A stretch of DNA of 64,000 nt from Branchipolynoe longqiensis (taxonomy: Eukaryota; Annelida; Polychaeta; Phyllodocida; Polynoidae). Positions 10,384 to 21,590 of this stretch are shown here, one piece after another (position 1 is the first letter of the stretch; every line of letters starts with the position of its first letter). The position numbers were made by a program, and so were the translations under genes. The stretch is taken from NCBI GenBank assembly GCA_030323885.1, contig CM059202.1:46022849-46086848 (forward strand). Reading direction: 5' to 3'. Under the pieces are notes generated by a model. It was not told the origin of the DNA. It saw nothing but the letters and a program-made list of their open reading frames with translations, and ran no database searches.

Positions 10384-10938
10384 AGTTGGTTGGTTTGTTG
10401 TTGGGAGTTTTACGTCCTGGCCACATCTAAGGTCATCTCAGGAATGGTACCTACAGTCTTGTGACAGTGCGCACTGAAGGCAACTTTATGGTGGAGTTTT
10501 ACGTCCTGGCAACATCTAAGGTCATAATCAGGACGGGTACCTAGAGAATTGTGACAGTGCACACTCATGGCAATTTAATAGTTGGGTGGTTGGTTGTTGG
10601 AGTTTTATGTCTTCGCAACATCTAAGGTCATATCAGAACAGGTACCTACAGACTTCTGACAGTGCGCATTCATGAATGGAGACTTAATAGCACTGCCACA
10701 CTGGGAAACCAGGCCGCTGGCACCATGACCCGATATCCCACTCAGTCACATTATCCTGACACTGATCTAACCAGTCCTTGCCCTATTCTAATTATGTCGA
10801 GCACCTGGCTAGAAAGAGACAAGTATCAATTTTATAAGTCATTATTTTGACTCGACCAGGGCTCGAACCCGTGGGTTCAAATCCCACGATCTACCAAAAC
10901 GGGAGATGGACGCTCAACTCATTCGGCCATCCCGTCAT
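10384..10938 (-). mobile_element. SINE-A with triplicated tail, head type 2
   Basis: Three successive starts of the tail/distal body (ggagttttacgtcctggcaa type) occur at about 10398, 10493 and 10596; only the last continues through the whole body to the type 2 head, which ends at about 10938. The type 2 head shows two consecutive B-box-like motifs (gctcgaaccc and gttcaaatccc). Confidence 0.85.
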
Positions 10939-12479
10939 GTGTTGCTCAGAGCTCAGACATCTTTTGCTATTCAATTTCATCGTTTTTCACGATAATTACA
11001 ACAAAAATCCCACGACATATATTTAGACCAAAACAGCAATATTTCCATGATTTTCCCTGACTGACTGACACAATAATTCGAAGTCCATTGACATTTCGGG
11101 ATCAAACACTTCTGCCGAACTACATGTTACACCGATTCTGATTGGATAGTTGCAGTACATCAAGTTGACAGTGGCTGCCAGAGGCCCTGAGAGTGCAAAT
11201 ACCAGAGCGACAAAGATTTTAGTAAATGACTGTAGGCCAAAAAAGAAATATACTCACGTTTTCAGTTTATGGGGAATTTCTTTTTGGGTCGGTAAATATT
11301 GTTTGTCAAACCACACACTGCAAAAACTGCACTTCTAGTTCCCCAAACCATGTGTAAAAATATACGGATTTTCGGTTCAGAATTATATATTGGCAGAGAG
11401 CATTATTAGTCTTGGGCAATGGAGTGGGGACAATGTTATGTAAACTAAAAGCAATAGTATCCGACTCCCATTAGGACATGATATAAGCTATGTGAAATAT
11501 ATGTTCATACATGATGCCTGAGATTAATGAAGAGATGTTCCTATATAAGAGGCAGTACATGATTGTTGAAACGTTTCTTTATGCATCCATAAAGAGTGCA
11601 ATTGGAGAAAAGACCATTTCAACAGAGATCTATTGTAACTGTATGCAGCTATCTGTCCCTCCCTACATGACCACTGGACGGGCCCACCAGCCTAATCTGC
11701 ATATACACACAGGACAGCTGGGTTGAGTGACAGCCCCCCCCCCACTGGGGGGTGCCACCCACCCAGACTGTGGGGGTGCCTGATTGGCCGGCTGTGGGGA
11801 TGCCCAGTCACCTACACTCACTTGGCCCTGACCACACTAGCCTCACTTTGAGATTTAATTCATTATTCTATACCCTGCTTCAGGCACACTGGACAGGGAT
11901 CACTCTACTCCTGGCTCTTGAGTGAGACACACCTACTCTAGAGCAGGACCCCAGACACTCTATCTGATGCTACCAAAATTGATATAACAAAATTGAGCTG
12001 AGTGTAACAACCAAGGGACTCCAGTTCAATCGGCTATCGGCACTGACTCATAGATCTAAGAGAGGCAATGAGACTCTGTGTAGGCAACAGAGAAGGAGTG
12101 GAGGTGATAGGTCACTCGGAGGTGTACAGGAGTTGATGCCAATAAAGCACAACTTCTTCACTGTTAATCTTGTGTGACGTGTCTTACCTTTCTTCCTTAT
12201 GAGTTTGCTATGTGGGTTGATTAAGGGTTAATTAAGGGAGGCATCACAGATGATATGAAGGGGAAGAGTTTTATGGTATTCTCTGGGGCTCTGAGCGGCC
12301 GAGTAACCCAGTAATACTATACATGGAAGAGTGCGATTTTCTTTCTCAGAGCGGAACAAACAAAATGGAGGCGGGGGGTTCTGAAAGGGTCAGGATGCAT
12401 ACAGATACCTCATCATACAGACACGCAGGCACAGGAACACACAAGGAAAGTATGCAAGTTGTCAAGGACGCATACTAAG
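10939..12479. other. unassigned stretch
   Basis: Mostly single-copy sequence by eye. There is a CA-poor, AT-rich part (11000-11700) and a G/C-tract near 11731-11800. No gene, RNA or repeat from the families seen here was recognised. Confidence 0.45.
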
Positions 12480-13035
12480 CTGTTGTCCAGAAGGGTGAGG
12501 AGAGGGAGAGGGAGAGGGAGGGGGAGTAGGAGGAGAGGGAGGTGAGGGGGAGTAGGAGGAGGGGGAGGAGGAGGAGAGGGAGGGGAGGAGAGGGAAGGAA
12601 CATGGGGGAACAGAGGGAGGAGAAAGGGAGAGAAGGAGCAGTATGGACGAAAATAGGGAAGGGCAGGAACAGGTAGAAGAGGGATGGGGAGAGAAGGAGG
12701 AGTATGGATGAAGAGGGGGAGGGAAGAGAGGGAAGAGAGGGAAGGAGGAAGGATATGTAGAAAAAGGGAAGATAAGAGAAGGAAGGCAAGAGGGGAAGAG
12801 TGGGAAGGGGAGGGGCGAAGAGAGGCATGAGGGAGATGGATGGGGGGGACGTGTAGAAGAGGTAAGGAGAGAGAAGGAGGAGAGGGAAGTGTGGGAAAGA
12901 CAGTTATAGAGAAATAGGGGGAAGAGGAGTAACAGAAGGAGACGAGGGTATGGAGAAAGAGAGAAGAGAGGGAAGGAGAGAGAGAGACAAGTGGAAGAGA
13001 GGGAAGTGGGAGAGGGGGAAGGGGAGGGTGACAAT
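12480..13035. repeat. homopurine GA-rich tract
   Basis: About 550 bp of nearly pure purine with degenerate gggagag / gaagag periodicity. The part at 12578-12749 is the inverted copy of the CT block at 1759-1930. The long Ser/Pro/Leu frames on the minus strand are compositional. Confidence 0.9.
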
Positions 13036-13052
13036 GAGAAAAGTGAATATGC

Positions 13053-13471
13053 AATATTATATCAAAGTACCACATTCTAACACCAGGGGTGATATTATAT
13101 CAAAGTACCACATTCTAACACCAAGGGTTATATTATATCAAAGTACCACATTCTAACACCAGGGGTGATATTATAGCAAAGTACTACATTCTAACACCAG
13201 GGGTGATATTATAGCAAAGTACCACATTCTAACACCAGGGGTGATATTATAGCAAAGTACCACATTCTAACACCAGGGGTGATATTATATCAAAGTACCA
13301 CATTCTAACACCAGAGGTGATATTATAGCAAAGTACCACATTCTAACACCAGGGGTGATATTATATCAAAGTACCACATTCTAACACCAGGGGTGATATT
13401 ATAGCAAAGTACCACATTCTAACACCAGGGGTGATATTATAGCAAAGTACCACATTCTAACACCAGGGGTC
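13053..13471. repeat. 38-bp satellite, 11 copies
   Basis: Tandem copies start at about 13061, 13099, 13137 and every 38 bp to 13441. The unit includes caaagtaccacattctaaca and ccaggggtgatattata. Copies differ mainly at one position (atcaaag or agcaaag), so the array is young or homogenised. Confidence 0.95.
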
Positions 13472-13901
13472 TAATTTGAGGCAATATGGCGCTGTGGTAG
13501 GTAGCGGACTTTAAAACATTGGGCGCCATTTGTTCGGTTGCCCGGTGAGTTATGAGTTTCTTCCCACGAACCAGGTGGACCAGAGAGGAACAATTGCAAC
13601 ATTTACCCATCAAGTGGTTTCTCAGTACTGACAACATTTTTTTCTCTTTTATATTATTTATTATCTACATTTTTCTATATTCATATATGTTTCCCTATTT
13701 TTCTGTGTACATAATATTTGTCTTCATTTTTGTTGGGTTTTTTGGGGGGGAAGGTGGGTGGGAGAAAACAGCCCCTCGATTGTTCGGTTCTGATTTCCCC
13801 CCACCCGCCCTCTGTTAGCTCCTAAGTGTTTCCCGCCCGAGGTGTGGTTGCCATGGAAACCGCTTGGTGGGGTAGCGGCGGGAAGGCCTTAGATGCAGCC
13901 A
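13472..13901. other. unassigned stretch
   Basis: Sequence with a T-rich middle and a gttgccatggaaaccgc palindrome-like motif at 13847. No gene or repeat recognised. Confidence 0.45.
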
Positions 13902-14155
13902 TGTGTGTGTGTGTGTGTGGATGTGTGGGTGTGAGTGTGTGTGCATGTATGTGTGGATGTGAGTGTGTGTGTGTATGTGTGAGTGTGCATGCATGTGTGT
14001 GTGAGTGCGTGTGTGTGTATGTGAGTGTGTGTGAGTGTGAGTATGCATGTTTGTGTGTCTGAGTGCGTGTGCATGCATGTGTGCATGTGAGTGTGTGTGC
14101 ATGCATGTGTGTGTGTGAGTGTGCATGTGCGTGTGAGTGTGTGTGTGTGCATGCG
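13902..14155. repeat. TG-rich microsatellite
   Basis: Degenerate gtgtgtgagtgtgcatg repeats that run directly into the head of the SINE-C copy. Confidence 0.92.
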
Positions 14156-14156
14156 T

Positions 14157-14462
14157 GTTCTCTGTGGCGGAGTGGTTAGAGTGCTTGACTTTTTTCTAGG
14201 TCAGACTCCTAATCTGAAGGTCAGTGGTTCGATTCCCCGTGCCCCCCACCTCTGCCAGTTTGGATTTCCACCGCTGTGGATAACTTACAGCGTCATCAAA
14301 GACCGGTTGCTCTCATACCATGTCTATGTGGTGTGGGAGGTTAAAAATCCCTTGGGTCGGTAAAAGTGTAGGCCCGGGCTTTCTATCGACAAACTGCCTA
14401 ATGGTGAAAACAAGTCTATTCATGCTTATCCATAGTAGGCAGTATAAATCTTCAAGAAAAAA
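14157..14462 (+). mobile_element. SINE-C, near complete
   Basis: tRNA-like head with A-box-like gtggcggagtggttagagtg and B-box-like ggttcgattcc, spaced by a ctcctaatctgaaggtc arm. The body includes tttggatttccaccgctgtg and tgtggtgtgggaggttaaaa, and it ends cagtataaatcttcaagaaaa. Two further copies (25363, 47638) confirm the limits. Confidence 0.88.
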
Positions 14463-14559
14463 AATAGAAAAAAAAAATGTGTGTGTGAGTGTGGAGCAGG
14501 GAAGGAGGCTACTTTATTCTGGTTCCTTTTCCTTCTTTCAGTTTTCAGTTTTTGTTATT

Positions 14560-14625
14560 GTCGTGGGGGGATGGAAATTGGAAATATTGCGCCTACAGCA
14601 GGTTTCGAACCCACACCTCTTCAGG
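14560..14625 (-). mobile_element. SINE-B fragment
   Basis: It matches gatgaaaatgggaaatattgcgcc and the B-box-like ttcgaacccacac of SINE-B, then diverges. Confidence 0.6.
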
Positions 14626-14807
14626 CTCACAATTCTATTTCAGGCTTCTTTATTTCAAAACTTTTTAAGTACTTTTTAGGACTATTAAAACTGCTTTTTA
14701 AGTACCAAAATGAATAAATTCCACAGCTTTCTCAGCATGTAATAATAACTCCAGGTTCGGAGTATGCTCCACTAGTCCTATTTCCCATCAGGTGGGTGAA
14801 AGTGGTA

Positions 14808-15266
14808 TGCAGGTATTGCAGGTATAGCAATACCTCAGGGAGTTAAACGCCCCTGCCCTGCAGAGTTGTAAACCACTGCCTTGTGGTACAGGTTCTTGAC
14901 AGAACCAAAGGCTACGGGAGGAAACCCTAAACAGAAAACCATGTCACTGTGGCAGCATTAAGGGCGGTTGATGTATGGAACTCCCAACATCTCCCGACCA
15001 GCCACTGCAGGGACAAATAGTTTTGCACCTGTCTTGACATGTTCTTGCCGGTGTGAAACCTCTATTTGCTCCCCGAGAGAGTGCTGCTGGTAACTTGCAA
15101 AAGCCAGCAGCACTTCAACACTTTTGCAGGCAGCTTTCATGAAATGTACAACTGCACAAAACACCATACCGGCTCGGTTAGCTAAATGGAGAGCGGCAGT
15201 CAAGTAATGAAAGCAGTCTTTGTCGCATCGCGACCGACAGCATGATGATGATGATGATGATGATGG
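14808..15266 (+). mobile_element. element D (LINE-dependent, non-autonomous)
   Basis: The 5' part (~360 bp) is shared with 26279-26712 (minus) and 54708-55092 and contains tagcaatacctcagggagtt, accactgccttgtggtacag and caacatctcccgaccagcc. The last ~80 bp, from gctaaatggagagcggcagt to gcgaccgacagc plus (GAT)n, are the same as the 3' end of the LINE fragments at 16118-16500 and 21591-22035. No coding domain. It may be an internally deleted LINE or a SINE that took a LINE 3' end. Confidence 0.8.
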
Positions 15267-15752
15267 GGGAAAGTTCCAGTGTAATCTTTAGAGGACAACC
15301 AAGTTTGGCCCAAAATTATTGTATCTGCAGTAACCCTGAGAAATTATTTCAAAATGACACCAAATGTCACCTTTCAAAGAACAAGTAAAATAAACGAAGC
15401 CCCGTCAACCGAGCATGTGATGAAGAATGTGCAATATACATGAAATATTTGGACAATACTTGGTTTGAGTGCAAATAGACCATTCTCAGTGTGCTCTTTC
15501 ATTGAAATACATGGTATATTCATCACAGAAATACATAGTTAAATCACGTGACCAGACCTTAGTTATAATATAGATACAGTGAGTGTTGGGGGGGGGGGGG
15601 CAGTGGTGTGTGCACAGACGGGTGGCGCCCCCCCCCCCTAACGGTTCTGAGGTTGACTAGGCTGGAACAGTAGATGACTAGAACAAGTCTCCTCCAGTCG
15701 ATGACTGAGGGAGAAGTTAGGGCTGCTGGAGCCTTTTATTTCATTGCAGCCA

Positions 15753-16012
15753 TTCATGGATGGTTGGTTGTTGGTTTACGTCCCGGCAACATCTAAGGTC
15801 ATATCAGGACGGACACCGAGTTGTGACAGTGCACACTCATGGTGACTTTATAGTGCTGCCCCACTAGAAAATCAGGCCACTAGCACCATGCCCTGATATC
15901 CCACTCAGACACTGAGCTAACCAGTCCTTGCCCTATCCTAGTAATGCCGAGTGCCAAGCTAAGAAGCGACAAGTGTACATTTTGTACATCATTCAGACAC
16001 CGCGTCTGGTCT
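15753..16012 (-). mobile_element. SINE-A, head lost
   Basis: Tail and body are clear; at about 15985 the sequence jumps from tttgtacatcatt to the last bases of the head (accgcgtctggt), so most of the tRNA-like head is deleted. Confidence 0.82.
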
Positions 16013-16023
16013 ACGGCCATTGA

Positions 16024-16462
16024 TTAAAGTTGCATAGTCCGATGATTTTGAGTTTCTGTCATTTAAAAAAAGAAGATAAATATGTTAAATTGGTTGTTAT
16101 AATCTACATTATTTTAGGAAGGACAAAGTGACAAATAAGGAAATACTCAAACGGATGGGGCTGCCCTCTATGGAAGATCTTCTGATCAAAAAGAATCTCC
16201 GTGACTGGACCGGACACGACCAGCACAACATCTCTTCTTACAAGAGAGTCATGGGATGTCAACAGGCATGCGCCTTCGACTCTGGAGGATACATCACTGC
16301 AACGAGAAACCTGAAGCGAGCCCGTCCGTTCAGGATACCATCAAGGAAACCTGATGAGAGACATTAAGACCGACTCATGGACATCACTCTCACAGCAGAG
16401 AGCTAAATGGAGAGCGGCAGTGAAGTAATGAAAGCAGTCTTTGTCGCATCGCGACCGACAGC

Positions 16463-16503
<41 letters not shown>

Positions 16504-16770
16504 AGCTTCAGGGACCGTTGATTTAAAATGGCTAACTTTTGCGATATTTGAAGTGTAAAGATGTAAAATTAGTTCAGGCAAGCACTCCAAAACTCTGACA
16601 CCATAGGATTCTGCAGTAACAGGTTCTAAAGAATTGACTCAGCATTCCCTTCTATACCGCAACAAATAATTAATAAGTGCATCAGTACCTAAGTTAGATA
16701 CGTAGACTCAAATCTGGATAATTGTTTTGGTTTTGAAAATTTGATGCTTCATCGGACTACGCAGCTTTAG
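16024..16770 (+). mobile_element. TTAA MITE (M1), split by a LINE fragment
   Basis: Left end ttaaagttgcatagtccgat; right end atcggactacgcagcttta. The element is interrupted at 16118 by a LINE 3' end and resumes at about 16501. The M1 family has 17-bp TIRs (agYtgcatagtccgatg) next to TTAA, a piggyBac-like signature. Confidence 0.85.
16118..16500 (+). mobile_element. LINE family L1: truncated 3' end of ORF2
   Basis: Translates to the C-terminal region of an endonuclease-reverse transcriptase (VTNKEILKRMGLPSMEDLLI, then KKNLRDWTGHD) with frame breaks and about 80 open codons, then ends in (GAT)n. It is 5' truncated. attttag is present on both sides (16111-16117 and 16499-16505), a plausible 7-bp target duplication inside the host MITE. 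Confidence 0.8.
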
Positions 16771-16936
16771 AGTTGTAATCCTGTAGTCTTAAAACTTTGA
16801 TCTTTCTGCCTTATTTTGAGATAAATAAATAATATAAATCTAAATGCTTTAAGAAATTGAGGGGAAAAAACAGGGCTGAAGTAATGTGTGTGTGTGTGGG
16901 GGGGGGGATGGAATCTGCGGATTGCTTCTGAAACTA

Positions 16937-17115
16937 CAGTCAAACCTCTCTTGGGACGCACTTTACAATGGTCCATTTAGGGAGGTGCTTGTTTTAGGGA
17001 GTAAGGATATCGTCACAATGGTATTGTATAGGCGATCGTTTAGGACCCAAATAAAGCGATCGATATAGGGGGGTGGTCGATCTGTGGTGGTCGGTCGGTT
17101 AGAGAGGTTATACTG
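16937..17115. mobile_element. pogo/Tigger-like MITE (M2), copy 1
   Basis: Ends: ta|cagtcaaacctctcttggg and gttagagaggttatactg|ta. TA target duplication, CAGT...ACTG termini and ~180 bp length fit a Tc1/mariner-superfamily (pogo) MITE. The second copy is at 27924-28104. Confidence 0.78.
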
Positions 17116-17282
17116 TAGTTACAAGCAACCTCGCTGTCCGTTACCATGGTTACAGGTTCTGTTTCCATCCAGACGCTTCGCCTGCAGGTACCGGCGTACC
17201 GAGGTACCGGGGTACCGAGGCCTTCGTGTTCCTTCAGGTAATGGTTGCCGGTTAAAACTTAAAATTCCACTTGTTATGGCCA

Positions 17283-17345
17283 ACACAGTGTGGGGTTGGG
17301 GGTTGGGGGTTGGGGGTTGGGGGTTGGGTGTTTGGGGTTGGGGTC
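17283..17345. repeat. (GGGGGTT)n tract
   Basis: Seven-base G-rich repeat with the potential to form G-quadruplex, like that at 62108-62165. Confidence 0.9.
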
Positions 17346-17354
17346 ACTTTGCTA

Positions 17355-17640
17355 CACCGGTTGGCTGGTTGTTGGAGTTTTACGTCTGGGCAATATCCAA
17401 GGTCATAGGCCTATCACTATATATCAGGATGGCTGACTACAGACTTGTGACAGTGCGCACTCATGGCAACTTTATAGTGCTGCCCCACAGGGAAATCAGG
17501 CCACCGGCACCGTAACCCCATAGCCCACTCAGTCCACATTATCCTGACACTGAGCCGACCAGTCATGGCCCTATCCTAATAATGTTGAGCACCAGGCTAG
17601 TATTAGTAAGCGACAAGTATCAATTTGATAAGTTAATGCC
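17355..17640 (-). mobile_element. SINE-A, head lost
   Basis: Tail (ttgttggagttttacgtct) and whole body to caatttgataagtta are visible; a ~12-bp insertion (ggcctatcacta) sits near the tail. The head is absent. Confidence 0.82.
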
Positions 17641-17760
17641 TCACCGTAACTAGGCAGCCTATTCTTCCCATTTTCTAACGGTACTAGTACCATTACGCCA
17701 GTCGTACATTCCAAACACGCAACTAATTGATGGTACTACTTTCGGTACTACATTCCAAAC

Positions 17761-18395
17761 ACCGAACGCAGTGGTTGAATCTGTAGAGCGCAGGCTTCCC
17801 GTGCGGAAGGTGGGGGAATTCGAATCCCAGCCGAGTCAAATCTATTACTTATCAAATTGATACTTAGCGATATAGCGAATGGTAGACAGGAAGTGTGAAC
17901 ACTTATTTGTCTCTCATTTTTGCTTGAGTGCAAGTAAATATGCAACACAAGGAATAATTACTAGCATGTGGTGAATAAGGGGTCAAATTTCCGTGGATCA
18001 TCAGCCCATGCTTTTTCTAATCTATTCTTGAATGAATTAATTGACTCGGCATCAATAAAATTTTGTGGGAGACTGTTCCATATATTTATGATCCTGTTTG
18101 AAAAACTGTGTTGCCGTAACTTTGAAATGGCTCTGGGTTTTACTAGTTTGAGAGTAGGGCCCCGACTGCCTTCTCTTTTATTCAAGGTGAACCTTGTCGC
18201 TACCTAGCCTGGCACTTGGCATTACTAGGATAGGTTAGCGCAATATTGGGATAATTTGACTGAGTGGGATATGGGGGCATAGTGCTGGTGGCCGGGTCCC
18301 CCAATGGGCAGCACTACAACGTCGCTTTGAGTTAGCAGTCACAAGTCGGTACTCGTCATGATAGGACCTTAGATGTTGCTCGGACATAAACCCCA
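17761..18395 (+). mobile_element. SINE-A, head type 1, split by a LINE fragment
   Basis: The head and start of body (17761-17880, B box aattcgaatccc) are separated from the rest (18192-18395, gtcgctacctagcctggcac to ttgctcggacataaa) by a minus-strand LINE piece. The body is otherwise in the right order. Confidence 0.8.
17881..18192 (-). mobile_element. LINE reverse transcriptase C-terminus (Jockey/CR1-like)
   Basis: About 74 codons on the minus strand end at 17961. Recognisable: LVKPRA near the start, then RIINIWNSLPQNFIDA and SINSFKNRLEKAW. The WNSLP...SFKNRLD pattern ends many non-LTR reverse transcriptase ORFs. Only the last part of the ORF and the 3' UTR are present, a typical 5' truncation. 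Confidence 0.72.
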
Positions 18396-18402
18396 ACAAA
18401 CA

Positions 18403-18775
18403 TCCTGATATTGAGTGATGCGTATCAAAATTGGTAGCTTCCTGATATGACCTAATATGTTGCCAGGACTTAAAACTCCAACAACCAACGAACCAATTGG
18501 TAGCTTGTAACCGCCGAGTCTGGGCACTCGGCTCTACTACTACTACTACTACTAGTACTAGGATAAGACTATTAGGCCTCGCTGGCTGCATCAATGCCAG
18601 GATAATATGACTGAGTGGGATATTGAGTCATGGTGCCAGGAGTGGGGTATCTCAGTCTGGGGCAGAACTATAAAGTTGTCATGAGTGCGCGCTGTCACAA
18701 GTCTGTTCCCATCCTGACATGACCTCAGTTCTTGCTAGGATGCAAATCCCCAATAACCAAACAAACAAATATCCT
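18403..18775 (+). mobile_element. SINE-A tail fragments
   Basis: A short tail piece (~18430-18500, tcctgatatgacctaatatg to aactccaacaacc) and a longer distal body plus tail (~18590-18775, gccaggataatatgactgag to aaccaaacaaac). A (TAC)n run lies between them at about 18534-18560. Confidence 0.7.
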
Positions 18776-18869
18776 TTGTTCCATTCCTTAAATGTCCTCG
18801 AAGGCAACAGAATTCTATGGCTGCTTTAGATACAAAGACGTCCATTTTGCGGCCTCAGCTACTAAATTG

Positions 18870-19465
18870 GACCAGACGGGATGGCCGAATGAGTTATGCC
18901 AAGTACACACCTACCATATACAATTCGCCCACTAAAATTCGCGACTCGACCCGACCCGCTTAAAACTGAAAATGGGCCGATTCATTTTTCGAATTGTGAA
19001 TCGCAATCGTAATCGGCCCGTTTTAGCCCTAACAATTTTTTTTTAGTCGCGAATCGCATTCGGTAGGTGTGCGCGGGGAGTGCACACCTCACAACTTTTG
19101 GGCAGTTTTAGATCGTATACGGTAGGTGGGTGCGGAAAACGGTAGGTGTGTACCTAGCATTAGGGCGTCCGTCTCCCGTGCTGGTAGATCATGGGTTCGA
19201 ACCCTGGTCGAGTCAAACCAATGACTTAAAAATTGATACTTGTCGCTTCCTAGCATGGCGCTCGGCATTATTAGGATACGACAAGGACTGGTTGGCTCAG
19301 TGTCAGGATAATGTGACAGTGGGATATCGGGTCATGGTGCGGGCAGCCTGGTTTCCCAGTGGGGCAGCACTATAAAGTCACCATGAGTGCGCACTGTCAC
19401 AAGTCGGTACGCGTCCTGATATGACCTTAGATTTTGCTAGGACATAAAACAACAACAAACAACTA
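18870..19465 (+). mobile_element. SINE-A, head type 2, split by a Harbinger-like MITE
   Basis: The head starts accagacgggatggccgaat and is cut after gagtta; it resumes at 19160 with ttagggcgtccgtctccc, followed by a complete body and a tail ending aaacaacaacaaacaac. Confidence 0.88.
18897..19159. mobile_element. PIF/Harbinger-like MITE (M3)
   Basis: 263 bp with 19-bp TIRs (tgccaagtacacacctacc left; tgctaggtacacacctacc as the inverted right end) and a 3-bp TTA on both sides. A TWA target duplication is the mark of PIF/Harbinger. The interior is non-coding and has several ggtaggtg sub-repeats near the right end. It lies in the promoter head of a SINE-A. Confidence 0.82.
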
Positions 19466-19849
19466 AATTCCTTTTACTGCAGCCTCAACATCTCAATGGG
19501 GGTTTTCCGGCCGAGATAACGCTAGGTGGCGCTCGTGTACTGTAGCCCTTGAGCCAGCCATAAAATGTTGAGGTTTGACAACCAAACAGGAGGGCAAGTC
19601 CCTACTATGTTTTTCAGTTAGCCTGACATGTTGCCTGTACGAAAAAATGTGATTGACATCTGAATTCCACAGCTAAACCCATTTTGGTGGCCATTTAAAA
19701 AAATGGCTACCAATTTTTATCGCATCGCATAAATTGGGCTGTAACTTTTAATTGGCTGGTCTGAGGCACATACACTCTCACATAAGATATGTTTGGTATG
19801 TCATTTGGCATATTTTACGGTAAAGTAAATGGATATTAGTTCACTATTT

Positions 19850-21590
19850 GCCGGCATGTATTTCTGCCAGCCTGCTTGCCTGCCTGTATGTATGTCTGTA
19901 TGACTGCCTGCATATATAACTGCTTGCCTGCCTGCCTGAATGTATATGTATGGATGCATGTATGCATGCATGCATATGTGTACATATGCCTGTATGTTTT
20001 CCTGCGTGCCTGTATGTCTGCTTGCCTGTATCTGCCTGTATGTTTGTCTGTATGTTTGCCTGTATGTCTGCTTGCCTGTATCTGCCTGTATCTATGCCTG
20101 TATGTCTGCCTGCCTGTATCTACCTGTATGTTTGTCTGTATGTTTGCCTGTATGTCTGCTTGCCTGTATCTGCCTGTATGTATGCCTGTATGTCTGCCTA
20201 CCTGTACCTGCCTGTATGTTTGTATGTATGCTTGTATGTATGTCTGCCTGTATCTGCCTGTATGTTTGTCTGTATGTCTGCTTGCCTGTATCTGCCTGTA
20301 TGTATGCATGTATGCCTGCCTGCCTGTATCTGCCTGTATGTTTGTCTGTATGTTTGTCTGTCTGATTGCCTGCATCTGCCTGCATCTGCCTGTATGTATG
20401 CCTGTATGTCTGCCTGCCTGTGTCTGCCTGTATGTTTGTCTGTATGTTTGTCTGCTTGCCTGTATCTGCCTGTGTGTATGCCAGTATGGCTGCCTGCCTG
20501 TATCTGCCTGTATGTGCGTCTGTATGTTTGTCTGTATGTCTGCTTGCCTGTATCTGCCTGTATGTATGCCTGCCTGTATGTTTGTCTGTATGTTTGTCTG
20601 TATGTCTGCTTGCCTGTATCTGCCTGTATGTATGCCTGTATGTCTGCCTGCCTGTGCTTGCCTGTATGTTTGTCTGTATGTTTGTCTGTATGTCTGCTTG
20701 CCTGTATCTGCCTGTATGTATGCCTGTATGTCTGCCTGCCTGTATCTGCCTGTATGTTTGTCTGTATGTTTGTCTGTATGTCTGATTGCTTGTATCTGCC
20801 TGTATGTCTGCCTGCCTGTGTCTGCCTGTATGTTTGTCTGTATGTCTGCTTGCCTGTATCTGCCTGTGTGTATGCCTGTATGGCTGCCTGCCTGCATCTG
20901 CCTGTATGGGTGTCGGTATGTTTGTCTGTATGTCTGCTTGCCTGTATCTGCCTGTATGTATGCCTGCCTGTATCTGCCTGTATGTTTGTCTGTATGTCTG
21001 CTTGCCTGTATCTCCCTGTATGTATGCCTGTATGTATGCCTGTATGTCTGCCTGCCTGTATGTTTGTCTGTATGTGTGTCTGTTTGCCTGTATCTGCCTG
21101 TATGTATGCCTGTATGGCTGCCTGCCTGTATCTGCCTGTATGTTTGTCTGTATGTCTGCTTGCCTGTATCTGCCTGTATGTGTGTCTGTATGTTTGTATG
21201 TCTGCTTGCCTGTATATGCCCGTATGCTTGCCTGTATGTATGCTTGCCTGCATCTGCCTGTATGCTTGCCTGATTGTCTGATTGCATGTATGTGTGCCTG
21301 TATGTATGCTTGCTGTATCTCAGCTTGCCTGTATCTGCCTGTATGTCTGCTTGCCTGCATCTACCTGTATGCTTGCCAGTATGTCTGCTTGCCTGTATTT
21401 GCCTGTGTGTGCCTGTATGTCTGCATCTGGCTGTATGCTTGCCTGTATGTCTGCTTGCCTGTATCTGCCTGTGTGCGTGTCTGTATGTATGCTTGCCTGT
21501 ATCTGCCTGAATGTTTGCCTGTACCATTGCCTGTATGTCTGCTTGCCTGTATCTGCCTGTATGCGTGCCTGTACGTCTATACGTGCAATC
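19850..21590. repeat. TGYN-type minisatellite, main block
   Basis: Built from tetramers of tgta, tgtc, tgtt, tgcc and tgca, arranged in higher-order units such as tgcctgtatctgcctgtatg followed by tttgtctgtatgtctgcttg. Because stop codons are absent from these words, long Cys/Leu/Val or Thr/Gln/Arg/His-rich frames (up to 563 codons on the minus strand) appear; they are not genes. Confidence 0.95.

Noticed and set aside
19836..21527. 563-codon minus-strand frame rich in Thr, Gln, Arg and His
   Set aside because: It lies wholly in the TGYN minisatellite, whose words contain no stop codons; frames of similar length exist on both strands.
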